Positions 8,892 through 17,763 of a DNA stretch of 57,682 nucleotides are shown here, in pieces. Below the pieces are notes generated by a model. That model did no database searches. It saw only the letters and a program-made list of their open reading frames with translations, and was not told the origin of the DNA. The stretch's first letter is position 1, and every line of letters begins with the position of its first letter. The stretch is taken from the NCBI GenBank assembly GCA_949296415.1, contig CASFQC010000009.1:1-57682 (forward strand), read 5' to 3'. The translations under genes and the position numbers were made by a program. The DNA comes from an uncultured Bacteroides sp. (GTDB taxonomy: Bacteria > Bacteroidota > Bacteroidia > Bacteroidales > Bacteroidaceae).

Positions 8892-10631
8892 ATGGCAGAA
8901 TTGAAAAGCGAAGAGACAGGCGACAAGAAAAGCCTCAACTTCATTGAACAGATTGTGGAAAACGACTTGAAAGAAGGCAAAAACGGAGGAAAAGTACAGA
9001 CCCGCTTCCCGCCGGAACCAAACGGCTACCTTCACATAGGACATGCCAAAGCCATATGCCTCGACTTCGGAATAGCAGCCGCGCACGGAGGGGTGTGCAA
9101 CCTGCGCTTTGACGATACCAACCCCACCAAAGAAGATGTGGAATACGTGGAGGCCATAAAGGAAGACATACGTTGGCTGGGATTCCAGTGGGGACACGAA
9201 TACTACGCATCAGACTATTTCCAGCAACTTTGGGACTTCGCCATACAGCTCATCAAAGAAGGGAAAGCTTACGTGGACGAACAGACATCAGAACAAATAG
9301 CCGCACAGAAAGGCACGCCCACACAACCCGGAACAAACAGTCCTTATCGCGACCGCCCCATTGCGGAGAACCTCGAACTGTTCCACAAGATGAACAGCGG
9401 AGAAATAGAGGAAGGAGCTATGGTACTGAGAGCCAAAATAGACATGGCCAATCCCAACATGCACTTCCGCGACCCTATAATATACCGCATAGTGAAGCAT
9501 CCGCACCACCGCACCGGAACCCAATGGAAGGCATACCCAATGTACGACTTCGCACACGGACAGAGCGACTTCTTCGAAGGGGTGACCCACTCACTCTGCA
9601 CTCTGGAATTTGTGGTGCACCGCCCTTTGTACGACCTCTTCATAGACTGGTTGAAAGAAGGGAAAGACCTTGACGACAACCGCCCGCGTCAGTACGAATT
9701 CAACAAGCTGAACCTGTCGTACACGCTCATGAGCAAGCGGAACCTCCTCACACTGGTAAAGGAAGGGTTGGTCAACGGATGGGACGACCCCCGCATGCCT
9801 ACCTTGTGCGGATTCCGCCGACGGGGATACTCGCCGGAGTCCATACACAAGTTCATAGACAAGATAGGCTACACCACCTATGACGCACTCAACGAGTTCG
9901 CGCTGCTGGAAAGTGCCGTGCGTGAAGACCTCAACGACAGAGCCACACGCATATCTGCCGTACTGAACCCCGTGAAACTTATTATAACCAACTATCCCGA
10001 AGGACAAGTGGAGGAACTGGAAGCTCTCAACAATCCGGAACACCCCGAAGAGGGAAGCCACACCATAGAGTTTAGCCGCGAGCTGTGGATAGAACGCGAA
10101 GACTTCATGGAGGAAGCACCCAAGAAATATTTCCGCATGACACCGGGACAGGAAGTGCGCCTGAAAAACGCCTATATAGTGAAATGTACCGGATGTGGGA
10201 AAGACGCCGACGGCAATGTGACAGAAGTGTATTGCGAATACGATTCTGAATCGAAGAGCGGACTGCCCGGAGCCAACCGGAAAGTAAAAGGCACACTGCA
10301 CTGGGTAAGCTGCGGACACTGCATAGAAGCCGAAGTAAGACTGTACGACCGCCTGTGGAAAGTGGAAAAACCACGCGACGAGCTGGCCGCCATACGCGAA
10401 AGCAAGAACTGCGACGCACTGACTGCCATGAAGGAAATCATAAATCCCGACTCTCTGCACATTCTGCCATGCTGCTATGTGGAAAAGTTTGCCAAAGGTA
10501 TGAAACCTCTGACTTATCTACAGTTCCAACGCATAGGCTACTTCAACGTAGACCCCGACTCCACGGCAGAGAAAATGGTCTTCAACCGCACCGTAGGACT
10601 GAAAGACACATGGGGAAAAATAAACAAGTAA
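8892..10631 (+). CDS. glnS: Glutaminyl-tRNA synthetase
   Basis: A 579-residue class I aminoacyl-tRNA synthetase charging tRNA-Gln. The GlnRS HIGH signature is in PPEPNGYLHIGHAKAI near residue 40 and the KMSKS counterpart is LMSKR near residue 282; the C-terminal beta-barrel anticodon-binding domain follows from about residue 350. Its length and the PPEPNGYLHIGH motif separate it from GluRS. A -7 element TATTTTTG lies at 8777-8784, giving a leader of roughly 100 bases. Tandem hairpins follow the gene. Confidence 0.96.
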   Translation: MAELKSEETGDKKSLNFIEQIVENDLKEGKNGGKVQTRFPPEPNGYLHIGHAKAICLDFGIAAAHGGVCNLRFDDTNPTKEDVEYVEAIKEDIRWLGFQWGHEYYASDYFQQLWDFAIQLIKEGKAYVDEQTSEQIAAQKGTPTQPGTNSPYRDRPIAENLELFHKMNSGEIEEGAMVLRAKIDMANPNMHFRDPIIYRIVKHPHHRTGTQWKAYPMYDFAHGQSDFFEGVTHSLCTLEFVVHRPLYDLFIDWLKEGKDLDDNRPRQYEFNKLNLSYTLMSKRNLLTLVKEGLVNGWDDPRMPTLCGFRRRGYSPESIHKFIDKIGYTTYDALNEFALLESAVREDLNDRATRISAVLNPVKLIITNYPEGQVEELEALNNPEHPEEGSHTIEFSRELWIEREDFMEEAPKKYFRMTPGQEVRLKNAYIVKCTGCGKDADGNVTEVYCEYDSESKSGLPGANRKVKGTLHWVSCGHCIEAEVRLYDRLWKVEKPRDELAAIRESKNCDALTAMKEIINPDSLHILPCCYVEKFAKGMKPLTYLQFQRIGYFNVDPDSTAEKMVFNRTVGLKDTWGKINK

Positions 10632-10685
10632 ATACAAGCGTGAACATCTGCACAAGCCTGCAAGCCAACGGCAAACAGGATATGA

Positions 10686-10738
10686 CCGACAGGATGCGGA
10701 GAGCATATCCCCGCACCCTGTCGGGCTTGAAAAGCCCC
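10686..10738 (+). terminator. Tandem hairpins after glnS (possible terminator)
   Basis: CCGACAGGATGCGG (10686-10699) pairs with 10711-10724 with one mismatch, and a second hairpin GGGCTT-gaaa-AGCCC begins at 10723. The overlapping stems are exclusive to some degree. No U-tract follows, so the role as a terminator is uncertain; it could instead act in the leader of the next gene. Confidence 0.4.
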
Positions 10739-10806
10739 CGTCGAAAAACAGAAGACAAATACATTGCAGACTTTCACGGGAACAGATAAACATACCCGTT
10801 TTTCCA

Positions 10807-12225
10807 ATGAGCAACAAAAAATTGTCGTCCGATGACAACAACGAGATGAGACAACTGGCCCGACGCTTCGAAGAAGCAGAAGTCCAAGGACAGACACTGT
10901 ATCTGGACGCCGACAAATATGCCGACCTGGCAGACTGGTATGCCACACAAAACAACTACGGGAAAGCTTTCGAAGCCATAGAGTGTGGTATAAGCATACA
11001 TCCCGGAAACAACGAACTCTTTACCGAACAGGCCTACCTCTACCTGGACAACAAAAACACGGAAAAAGCCGGAGATGTCATCAGAAAGCATCTGACGAAT
11101 GACAACTCGGCAGAGGTTAAAATTCTGAAAGCCACTTACTGTTTCCAGACAAAAGACTATCAGGAAGCCGAAAATCTGATAGAATCAATAGAAGACAAGG
11201 ACGACCTGCCCAACATCATAGACGCCACTTATCTGTATCTGGATATGGACATGCCCGAAAAAGCGGCTGTCTGGATAGAAAGGGGCAGAGGACAGTATGA
11301 CGACAATACGAGCTTCCTGAGTCTGGTAGCCGACTATGACATCTACCAGAAACGTTATACAGAAGCCATAGACCTGCTGAACAGGCTCTTAGACCAGGAT
11401 CCCTACTCGCCCTCATACTGGTACAACCTGGGACGGTGCCACTTCGAACTAGGCGAATATGACAAAGCCATTGAAGCATGCGACTACGCCCTGGTATCCG
11501 ACGAGGAATATGCGGACGCCATACTGATGAAAGGGCATGCATTCCTGCAACTGGAAAACGGAGACGAAGCCATAGCCTGCTATAAAAGCGTGCAGAAGCT
11601 GCAAACAGTGGAAGACAGGTATACAGACACCTTCATCGGACTGGCCTATGTGGCCAAAGAAGACTGGAACAACGCACTGATATACTTACAGACTGCCCTT
11701 TCCGAAAATGCGGGAGACACACAGGCAAGCTCTATCATCTACGCCAACGCCGCGCTGTGTCTGCACAAGCAGGGACGGATAGCAGAAGCCCACATGTATC
11801 TGGACAAGGCCATAGCGCTCACCCCTGATCTGGTAGACTGCTACACCATAGGGGGACGAATCTGTCTGGGCGAAAACAACCCGTCTAAGGCTATAAACTA
11901 CTTCAAGAAGGCACTGCAACTGTCACCCTATGCCGACACCTGGTTCGAGATAGGCAACTACCTGCTCGAAGCCGGAGAACTGCAAGAAGTGGCCTTTATT
12001 TACGAAAACATCAAAAAGCTGGAGCCCGACTTTGACCGCATTGACGAAAGGCTCGCGCTGATTTACCTGCTGCTGGAAGACTGGCCAAACTTCGAAACAC
12101 ACAACCGATTATGCAGGAATCCCATCAGCGAAGAGGAACAGCAATACATCACGGACTTCATGGCACGGACAGACGGACAAGGACTGCCCGCCCTGATAAA
12201 AGACATCATTAACAAACTTAAATAA
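10807..12225 (+). CDS. Tetratricopeptide-repeat protein
   Basis: A 472-residue soluble protein made almost entirely of TPR units (for example PSYWYNLGRCHFELGEYDKA, ADAILMKGHAFLQLENGDEA, VDCYTIGGRICLGENNPSKA), each with the W/L-G/A-Y/F-A-P pattern. I count about ten repeats. No signal peptide, enzyme motif or membrane segment is visible, so a cytoplasmic scaffold role is likely; the partner is unknown. The DedA gene follows after 21 bp on the same strand, so they are probably cotranscribed. Confidence 0.85.
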   Translation: MSNKKLSSDDNNEMRQLARRFEEAEVQGQTLYLDADKYADLADWYATQNNYGKAFEAIECGISIHPGNNELFTEQAYLYLDNKNTEKAGDVIRKHLTNDNSAEVKILKATYCFQTKDYQEAENLIESIEDKDDLPNIIDATYLYLDMDMPEKAAVWIERGRGQYDDNTSFLSLVADYDIYQKRYTEAIDLLNRLLDQDPYSPSYWYNLGRCHFELGEYDKAIEACDYALVSDEEYADAILMKGHAFLQLENGDEAIACYKSVQKLQTVEDRYTDTFIGLAYVAKEDWNNALIYLQTALSENAGDTQASSIIYANAALCLHKQGRIAEAHMYLDKAIALTPDLVDCYTIGGRICLGENNPSKAINYFKKALQLSPYADTWFEIGNYLLEAGELQEVAFIYENIKKLEPDFDRIDERLALIYLLLEDWPNFETHNRLCRNPISEEEQQYITDFMARTDGQGLPALIKDIINKLK

Positions 12226-12246
12226 GAAAAACCAAAACAACAACCC

Positions 12247-12897
12247 ATGGAATCAGTAGCTTTCATCCAATGGTGCCTGGAGCACCTCAACTACTGGACC
12301 ATCACCCTGCTGATGGCCATCGAGAGTTCTTTCATCCCATTTCCTTCAGAAATAGTGGTGCCGCCGGCAGCCTGGCTGGCCTGCACTGAAGGTGAGCTGA
12401 ACATCTACCTTGTGGTGGTATTCGCCACCCTGGGAGCTGACATAGGCGCGCTAATCAATTATTATCTGGCCTTATGGCTGGGACGTCCTATAGTCTACAA
12501 ATTCGCCAACAGCCGCTTTGGGCACATGTGTCTCATAGACGAGGCCAGCGTACAGAAAGCGGAAAAGTACTTTGACAAGCACGGAGCCATCTCCACTTTC
12601 ATCGGACGACTGATACCTGCCGTCCGACAACTCATCAGCATACCAGCCGGACTGGCACGTATGAAGATGTCCACCTTCCTTATCTATACCACCCTGGGAG
12701 CAGGCATATGGAACGCCGTACTGGCTTTCATAGGCTACTACCTCTCTACCATAGAGAGCATCAACTCAAAAGAAAAGCTCATTGACGAAGCCACAAAATA
12801 CAGTCATGAATTGGGATACACCCTCCTGGCTCTGGCTGTAATCGTAGTGGGCATACTGATATACAAAGGCATGAAGAAAGACAAGAAGAAACAATGA
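12247..12897 (+). CDS. DedA-family membrane protein
   Basis: A 216-residue inner-membrane protein of the DedA/VTT (SNARE-associated Golgi) family, which includes undecaprenyl-phosphate and phospholipid flippases. Visible family features are the re-entrant motif ESSFIPFPSEIVVPPAAWLA near residues 20-45 and the signature FIGRLIPAVRQLISIPAG near residues 118-135 with its conserved arginines. Four to five membrane segments are expected; the tail is lysine-rich (KGMKKDKKKQ). Substrate cannot be read from sequence. Second gene after the TPR protein. Confidence 0.9.
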   Translation: MESVAFIQWCLEHLNYWTITLLMAIESSFIPFPSEIVVPPAAWLACTEGELNIYLVVVFATLGADIGALINYYLALWLGRPIVYKFANSRFGHMCLIDEASVQKAEKYFDKHGAISTFIGRLIPAVRQLISIPAGLARMKMSTFLIYTTLGAGIWNAVLAFIGYYLSTIESINSKEKLIDEATKYSHELGYTLLALAVIVVGILIYKGMKKDKKKQ

Positions 12898-12932
12898 TGC
12901 GGCAGGCGTTGCTCCTGCCTCTCCCCCCTTCC

Positions 12933-13006
12933 AAGGCGCGGACAGCACGGAACCTGCGGACAAAGCCAACGACAACAGTCTGCAAAGACCGTGCTGTCCG
13001 CGCTTT
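12933..13006. repeat. Long inverted repeat rich in GCGGAC, possible member of an intergenic repeat family
   Basis: An 18-base arm at 12933-12950 (GCGCGGACAGCACGG core) pairs with 12989-13006, one mismatch, with a loop of about 38 bases that itself contains CTGCGGAC and CTGCAAAG. The words TGCGGAC, GGACAGCA and CTGCAAA recur in the larger repeats at 17411 and 57113, so this may be a short relative. There is no clear U-tract directly after it. Confidence 0.5.
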
Positions 13007-13167
13007 CTATATATACACGTCAGGATAAAAGCCCCTTAACAGGCCCATGCCTGCATAACACCTGCCCTCATGAGCGCAAATCGGTACAGGCCGCGACCTG
13101 AAAAGAAAGGCCGTGCCGACAGACACACAAAAAGACCGGGGTATACCACAAATAGTGAAGTTTTCCC

Positions 13168-13175
13168 TATCTTTG
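13168..13175 (+). promoter_or_regulatory. -7 element of the DUF4494-yggS operon
   Basis: TATCTTTG lies 37 bases before the ATG. A TTTG -33 at the right distance is absent. Confidence 0.55.
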
Positions 13176-13212
13176 CGCCAATTTTACGATAAACAAAAAA
13201 GAGACAAAGATT

Positions 13213-13674
13213 ATGGCAATGCACACTTGGTTTGAATGCAAAATCCGTTACGAGAAAGTAATGGAAAACGGAATGAATAAGAAAGTGACCGAACCCTATC
13301 TGGTAGACGCGTTGAGCTTCACTGAAGCCGAAGCACGCATCATTGAAGAGATGACCCCCTTCATCAGCGGAGAGTTTACCGTGACCGACATCAAACGAGC
13401 CAACTACAGCGAACTGTTTCCCTGCGAAGAAGAGGCTGCCGACCGCTGGTTCAAATGCAAGCTGGTGTTCATCACTTTAGACGAGAAAAGCGGAGCCGAA
13501 AAGAAGACCTCCACACAGATACTGGTACAGGCTTCCGACCTGCGCGATGCCGTGAAAAGACTGGACGAAGGCATGAAAGGCACCATGGCCGACTATCAGA
13601 TAGCCTCCGTAAGCGAGACTCCGCTGATGGACGTGTATCCTTTCCACGCCGAAGGCGATGACAAACCGGAATGA
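13213..13674 (+). CDS. DUF4494 protein
   Basis: A 153-residue protein that I recognise as the DUF4494 family of Bacteroidetes (starts MHTWFECKIRYEKVMENG). It shows two similar halves: WFECKIRYEK..TEPYLVDALSFTEAEARI and WFKCKLVFITL..STQILVQASDLRDAVKRL, suggesting an internal duplication of an alpha/beta fold. There is no signal peptide or membrane segment. The yggS gene follows after 33 bp on the same strand; this neighbourhood suggests co-expression, but the function is unknown. Confidence 0.8.
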   Translation: MAMHTWFECKIRYEKVMENGMNKKVTEPYLVDALSFTEAEARIIEEMTPFISGEFTVTDIKRANYSELFPCEEEAADRWFKCKLVFITLDEKSGAEKKTSTQILVQASDLRDAVKRLDEGMKGTMADYQIASVSETPLMDVYPFHAEGDDKPE

Positions 13675-13707
13675 ACCTCATAACCATCCCCATTTCCCTT
13701 ACAGACA

Positions 13708-14373
13708 ATGATAGCTGACAATCTGCTGCAAATACTGAAAGAGCTGCCCCAAGGCGTAAGGCTGGTGGCAGTCTCCAAGTTCCATCCCAACGAAGCCATA
13801 GAAGAGGCTTACCGTGCCGGACAGCGCATTTTCGGCGAAAGCAAGGTGCAGGAGATGGGCACCAAGCACGACAGCTTGCCCAAGGACATAGAATGGCATT
13901 TCATAGGCCATCTGCAGACCAACAAGGTGAAGTATATCGTGCCTTACGTATCGCTGATTCACGGCATAGATTCCTACAGGTTGCTGGAGGAAGTGAACAA
14001 GCATGCCGTCAAGGCCGGACGGACAGTGAACTGCCTCTTACAACTGCACATAGCACAGGAAGAGACCAAGTTCGGATTCAGTTTCCAGGAGTGTCGCGAC
14101 ATGCTGGACGAAGGCCAGTGGAAGTCACTGGACCACGTCAGGGTGTGCGGTCTCATGGGCATGGCCTCGAATACAGACCGGACGGAGCAGGTGCGGAAGG
14201 AATTCCGCTCGCTGGCCGATTTCTTCCATGAGGCCAAGGACAAATGGTTTGCCGACATGCCCTGTTTCAAGGAACTGTCCATGGGCATGACCCACGACTA
14301 TCACGAAGCCATCGCCGCCGGAAGCACACTGGTCCGCATAGGTACCAGGATTTTCGGCGAAAGACAATACTGA
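13708..14373 (+). CDS. YggS/PLPBP-family pyridoxal-phosphate homeostasis protein
   Basis: A 221-residue single-domain PLP-binding protein with the fold of alanine racemase's N-terminal barrel. The lysine that forms the Schiff base is in AVSKFHP (Lys24). Other family motifs are FGESKVQEM, WHFIGHLQTNKVKYI, LSMGMTHDYHEAI and the ending VRIGTRIFGER. These proteins buffer intracellular PLP rather than catalyse a known reaction. Probably cotranscribed with the DUF4494 gene and ended by the hairpin at 14398-14450. Confidence 0.93.
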   Translation: MIADNLLQILKELPQGVRLVAVSKFHPNEAIEEAYRAGQRIFGESKVQEMGTKHDSLPKDIEWHFIGHLQTNKVKYIVPYVSLIHGIDSYRLLEEVNKHAVKAGRTVNCLLQLHIAQEETKFGFSFQECRDMLDEGQWKSLDHVRVCGLMGMASNTDRTEQVRKEFRSLADFFHEAKDKWFADMPCFKELSMGMTHDYHEAIAAGSTLVRIGTRIFGERQY

Positions 14374-14397
14374 CTCCGCTCCCATATGCAGACAAAG

Positions 14398-14450
14398 GCG
14401 GCCTGCATCAGACCCCGGCATTCTTCCGGAAATCTGATGCAGGCCGCTTT
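14398..14450. terminator. Terminator between yggS and the M23 peptidase gene
   Basis: A perfect 15-bp stem (14398-14412 with 14433-14447) is extended inside by CCGG/CCGG, with TTT after it on the plus strand and AAAG before it (CTTT on the minus strand). It can serve both convergent genes. Confidence 0.8.
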
Positions 14451-14473
14451 CACATAATCACGCAAGCGGTCGG

Positions 14474-15724
14474 CTACAAGTTCTGAAGCTGTTTTACCAA
14501 TGTATCGCGCACAGCAATGAACCGAGCCATATTGGCCGCACTTACCGGCTTCTTCGGCTGTGACTTGACGGTCAGGGGGTTGATAGGTTTGCCATGTTCG
14601 TACACTCTGAAATCCAAATGCGGGCCGGTAGACAGTCCGGTAGAGCCTACGTATCCTATCACCTCCTTCTGCTTCACCTCCGAACCTACCTTAATGCCTT
14701 TGGCAAAACGGGAAAGGTGCATGTAAGTGGTGGTATACACACTGTTGTGTCTTATCTTCAGATAGTTTCCTCCTCCATTGGCCTGATACCCCTTGGCTAT
14801 CACACGGCCGTTACCTATGGCATAGACCGGCGTTCCGGTGGGTGCCGCATAGTCCACCCCATGATGGGCACGGTAACGCTTCAGCACCGGATGGTACCGG
14901 CTGTTGGAGAAACGTGAAGATATGCGGTAGAAGTCAAGCGGCGCTTTCAGGAAAGCACCTTCTAGGCTGTTACCTGTAAGGCCATAATACAGCACTTCGC
15001 CATCCTGTTCAAAAGGTATGGCATAATAAAGGCTGTCGGAATGGTTGAAGGATGCGGCCAGCACGCGGAAATTGGGCAACGACACATCATTCACATACTC
15101 CTGCTCATATATCACTCTGAATTCATCCTGCTTCTGCAAATCAAAGAAATCAATGGACCACCCGAATATGCCGGACAGCGACATAGCCAGCTGTGGCGAC
15201 GCACCGCTCTTCTGCATGGCCACCCACAGCGAAGTCTCCACATTGCCTTTCAGCGTCCTGCATCTCCACTCCACAGGATTCTCCCCTCTATAAACCTTGT
15301 AATCGTCACGAAGGTCAAACACCACGTAAGTCTTGGGCGACTCCTCGTAAACAAAGAAAGCTGTACGTGAAATGCTGTCTTTGGTCTTGAACACGGCATA
15401 AGCCTGTCCGCTGCGCACTTTTCTGACATCAAACACGCCTTCCGCCTTTTCGTTCAGCCTATGCACGTCCCTGCGCGACAGTCCGTGGTCGCCCAGAATA
15501 AAGGAGAGGTTCTGTCCGGGTTTCACAATGCCGTAGTCCACGGTATAAGGTTCGTCAGGTATGCCATACTTATAGACTATCTCCTCCACTTCCGCAGAAT
15601 CGGTCACCGCCACTTCGTCCAGTTCGCCCGTACCGCGCTGCTTGGGCCAGAACACCCAGCACAGTACAGCCACTCCCAGCACTGCGCCTACCAGCAGGCA
15701 ATGCTTGCTTGTCACTTTCTTCAT
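14474..15724 (-). CDS. M23-family peptidoglycan endopeptidase
   Basis: A 416-residue zinc metallopeptidase that probably cleaves peptidoglycan cross-bridges in the periplasm. An N-terminal membrane anchor or uncleaved signal covers residues about 8-25 (LLVGAVLGVAVLCWVFW). A middle region of about 200 residues resembles the OapA/LysM-like module of these enzymes. The LytM catalytic domain is at residues about 290-385, with the zinc ligands in HHGVDYAAP and HLDFRVY and the second histidine motif TYMHLSRF. All ligands look intact. A -7 element TAACTTTG is on the minus strand at 15807-15814. Single-gene unit. Confidence 0.92.
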   Translation of the reverse strand: MKKVTSKHCLLVGAVLGVAVLCWVFWPKQRGTGELDEVAVTDSAEVEEIVYKYGIPDEPYTVDYGIVKPGQNLSFILGDHGLSRRDVHRLNEKAEGVFDVRKVRSGQAYAVFKTKDSISRTAFFVYEESPKTYVVFDLRDDYKVYRGENPVEWRCRTLKGNVETSLWVAMQKSGASPQLAMSLSGIFGWSIDFFDLQKQDEFRVIYEQEYVNDVSLPNFRVLAASFNHSDSLYYAIPFEQDGEVLYYGLTGNSLEGAFLKAPLDFYRISSRFSNSRYHPVLKRYRAHHGVDYAAPTGTPVYAIGNGRVIAKGYQANGGGNYLKIRHNSVYTTTYMHLSRFAKGIKVGSEVKQKEVIGYVGSTGLSTGPHLDFRVYEHGKPINPLTVKSQPKKPVSAANMARFIAVRDTLVKQLQNL

Positions 15725-15890
15725 ATTTTGATGTTTGAATCGGTTTCAGTACGCACGTTCCGGACAGCTATTGCAGCAAGGGAATGGCCGGAACGCTTTT
15801 TCCGCGCAAAGTTAAAGGTTTTCTGACAGAAAAGAAACGGTTACCCCTCAAAGTAAGAAAAGACAGGCATAAATGAGGCGCAGGAAATTG

Positions 15891-16511
15891 TCATTTGTCA
15901 CCGGCCTTGATATCCTTCAACTCCACCAGCTTATTCACTATGGCATATATGGTGAGTCCTGCCGGAGAATGGATTTGGAGTTTCCTCGCAATATTGCGAC
16001 GATGGGTGATGACCGTATGTACGGAAAGGAACAGCTTGTCCGCAATAGCCTTGTTAGTCATTCCCTTGACCACACAGGTCACTATCTCCTTCTCGCGCTG
16101 ACTCAGGGTGCCGTCTCCCTCTTTCTCCACTTCTTCCCCTTCGCAGGCCAACAGTCTGTCCAGCTTTTCGGCTATGGCTTCCGTATCGTCGTATATGGCT
16201 ATGCTTTCGTCGTATCCCTTCAGCATGTTGGAGTCAAGCACGGAACTGACCAGTGCCACATACCGCACTTCCGCATGCGTGTGGTGTCTTTCCTTGAATC
16301 CGTTCACGTCGAACCATCCGCCGAAAGTAGGATTTACAATGACTACGTCGGGCGTATGCATCCTCACATATCCTTCCAGCGATTCGGCCGAAGTCACTTC
16401 CACAGGATGCACGTTCAGACTGGGCAACCGCTTCAGCACGGCCGTCAGTCCGCTACGGATAATGACAGACGACTCTGCCACCACGATTTTCAGTGAAGTG
16501 CTATTTCCCAT
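15891..16511 (-). CDS. LuxR-type regulator with a degenerate receiver domain
   Basis: A 206-residue protein with the outline of a NarL response regulator. The receiver part (residues about 8-120) lacks the key acids: the usual DD pair is AESS (residues about 12-15) and the phosphorylated Asp is Asn in VVIVNPTFGG, so it is not expected to accept phosphate. The C-terminal GerE/LuxR domain is normal (LSQREKEIVTCVVKGMTNKA, HTVITHRRNIARKLQ). It overlaps the preceding hemerythrin-like gene by 11 bp, so the pair is translationally coupled. I infer that it responds to its partner or to another signal rather than to a histidine kinase. Confidence 0.85.
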   Translation of the reverse strand: MGNSTSLKIVVAESSVIIRSGLTAVLKRLPSLNVHPVEVTSAESLEGYVRMHTPDVVIVNPTFGGWFDVNGFKERHHTHAEVRYVALVSSVLDSNMLKGYDESIAIYDDTEAIAEKLDRLLACEGEEVEKEGDGTLSQREKEIVTCVVKGMTNKAIADKLFLSVHTVITHRRNIARKLQIHSPAGLTIYAIVNKLVELKDIKAGDK

Positions 16512-17205
16512 TCTTCAGCCTCCTTTCCATCTGCTCCACGGCGGGTACAAACATGCAGTCTTCCACCTGACAGTGTGAGGCCAAATCCTGTTCGCAGTTG
16601 AAAATGTCGAATAGCACGGCGTTGAGCAGGTTGTTATTCACCTTCTCCGGATAGTATTTTATGATAATGTTCTTCAGTTCCTTCAGCTTGGTGTCTATCT
16701 GGTTATGCTTGCTTGCAAAGGTGCGGATGTCGTAACTGTCGTCCGCCTCTCCCCGAAGCAGCTTCTCCACATAGGTAAACACGGCTTGGTTCTCATACTC
16801 CATGTGCTTCCTCACTTCCCTGGCATACTCGTCAAAAAACTTCAGTATGAGGAAGGCCACCCCGTCTGAGTCCGAACAGTCTATGGCCTCGATAAGCTTG
16901 CGGCGTATGGCCGGCAGGTTGAAGTCCAGAAAATAAGTATGTGCCCGCTTCAGATATTCCATAAGAGCCGACAGGGAGAAAGCATCTTCCTGCGCCTCGT
17001 ACAGCAGCTGGCCTTCGCTAATAAAGTTAGCCACAGCCAGGAACGTCCGGCAGTCCACACCTTGCGTCTCGCACACGTCTTTCACGCTCTTGTCGCCGAA
17101 ACCCAACGACAGTCCGAAACGGCTCATTACCATCAGCAGGGAATAATTGTCGCAGATGAGATCACTCATCTTGTCGGTCGCACGGTATTTATGTTGTCCG
17201 TTCAT
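16501..17205 (-). CDS. Hemerythrin-like diiron protein (YtfE/RIC-related)
   Basis: A 234-residue cytoplasmic protein. Residues about 1-70 resemble the ScdA/YtfE N-terminal helical region; residues about 85-225 form a hemerythrin-like four-helix bundle with the expected ligands: His in KRAHTYFLDF, His and Glu in KHMEYENQAVF, His in SKHNQID, and His and Glu in SHCQVEDCMFVPA. YtfE-type proteins act in repair of iron-sulphur centres and NO or oxygen stress. First gene of a two-gene unit with the degenerate LuxR regulator. The closest -7 match is TTACTTTG on the minus strand just upstream (about 17248). Sensor or repair role cannot be decided from sequence. Confidence 0.82.
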   Translation of the reverse strand: MNGQHKYRATDKMSDLICDNYSLLMVMSRFGLSLGFGDKSVKDVCETQGVDCRTFLAVANFISEGQLLYEAQEDAFSLSALMEYLKRAHTYFLDFNLPAIRRKLIEAIDCSDSDGVAFLILKFFDEYAREVRKHMEYENQAVFTYVEKLLRGEADDSYDIRTFASKHNQIDTKLKELKNIIIKYYPEKVNNNLLNAVLFDIFNCEQDLASHCQVEDCMFVPAVEQMERRLKNGK

Positions 17206-17410
17206 CGCATGTTCATTGGTTACACTTCATTTTGCCGGCGCAAAGTAACGGCTTTTATCTGACTTGGACAATCACCATTAGTAGGTATTTTGCCTGCCGG
17301 AATACCCACACGCTGCATGCCTTTCCGCGTCAAGGCATATGAAAAAGACAGGATGTAAACCGGAACCAAAGAACTGGGACACGGCTATTTCATTCAGCTA
17401 CCATCCTTAC

Positions 17411-17576
17411 ACAGGTGCGGACAGCAGACTGCAAAAGCGCCGGTCTGGTGCATACCCATACACAGCCCGGTGCGGACGGTTCCGCACCGGGCTGTGAGTC
17501 CGTTCACAGGAAGCTGCGGACCCATTGGCAGGAAGCTGTAAACCTATCCGCAGGAAACTATTGATATACAACACAT
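17411..17576. repeat. GC-rich intergenic repeat, copy A, with a perfect 16-bp hairpin
   Basis: The core is a perfect palindrome: 17461-17476 (CACAGCCCGGTGCGGA) pairs with 17481-17496 around a 4-base loop. Around it are GCGGA/TCCGC words, CAGGAAGCTGCGGACCCA (17509-17526) and ATTGATATACAA (17562-17573). The same words in the same order and orientation occur at 57113-57275 (TGCAAAAGC, ACCCATAC, GTGCGGA, CAGGATGCTGCGAACCCA, ATTGATATACAA). No U-tract follows the hairpin, so it is not a typical terminator. Confidence 0.7.
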
Positions 17577-17763
17577 TAACTAGCATAAAAAAAATGCTAT
17601 TCCTCATGAATAGGCTTTGTAACGACGGTAATTCCATGTGTTCTCTATGAGTGGAAGGATAATTGCACGTTCTACATCTTTTATTATTATTGAAAAGATG
17701 TGGAGCCGGGGAAAAGAAGAATCACGGACAAGTAATGATTTTGAAACAAAAGCGTATTTCTTA

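Larger units (their letters stand above)
12898..13212. other. Intergenic region with long inverted repeat and the DUF4494 promoter
   Basis: 315 bp. It contains a small hairpin right after dedA (GGCAGG 12901-12906 with CCTGCC 12914-12919), the long inverted repeat at 12933-13006, and a -7 element TATCTTTG at 13168-13175 upstream of the DUF4494 gene. Nothing between looks coding. Confidence 0.6.

Noticed and set aside
17461-17496. Perfect hairpin read as a terminator of the hemerythrin operon
   Set aside because: It lies upstream of that operon, is not followed by a U-tract, and belongs to a repeat with a relative at 57 kb.
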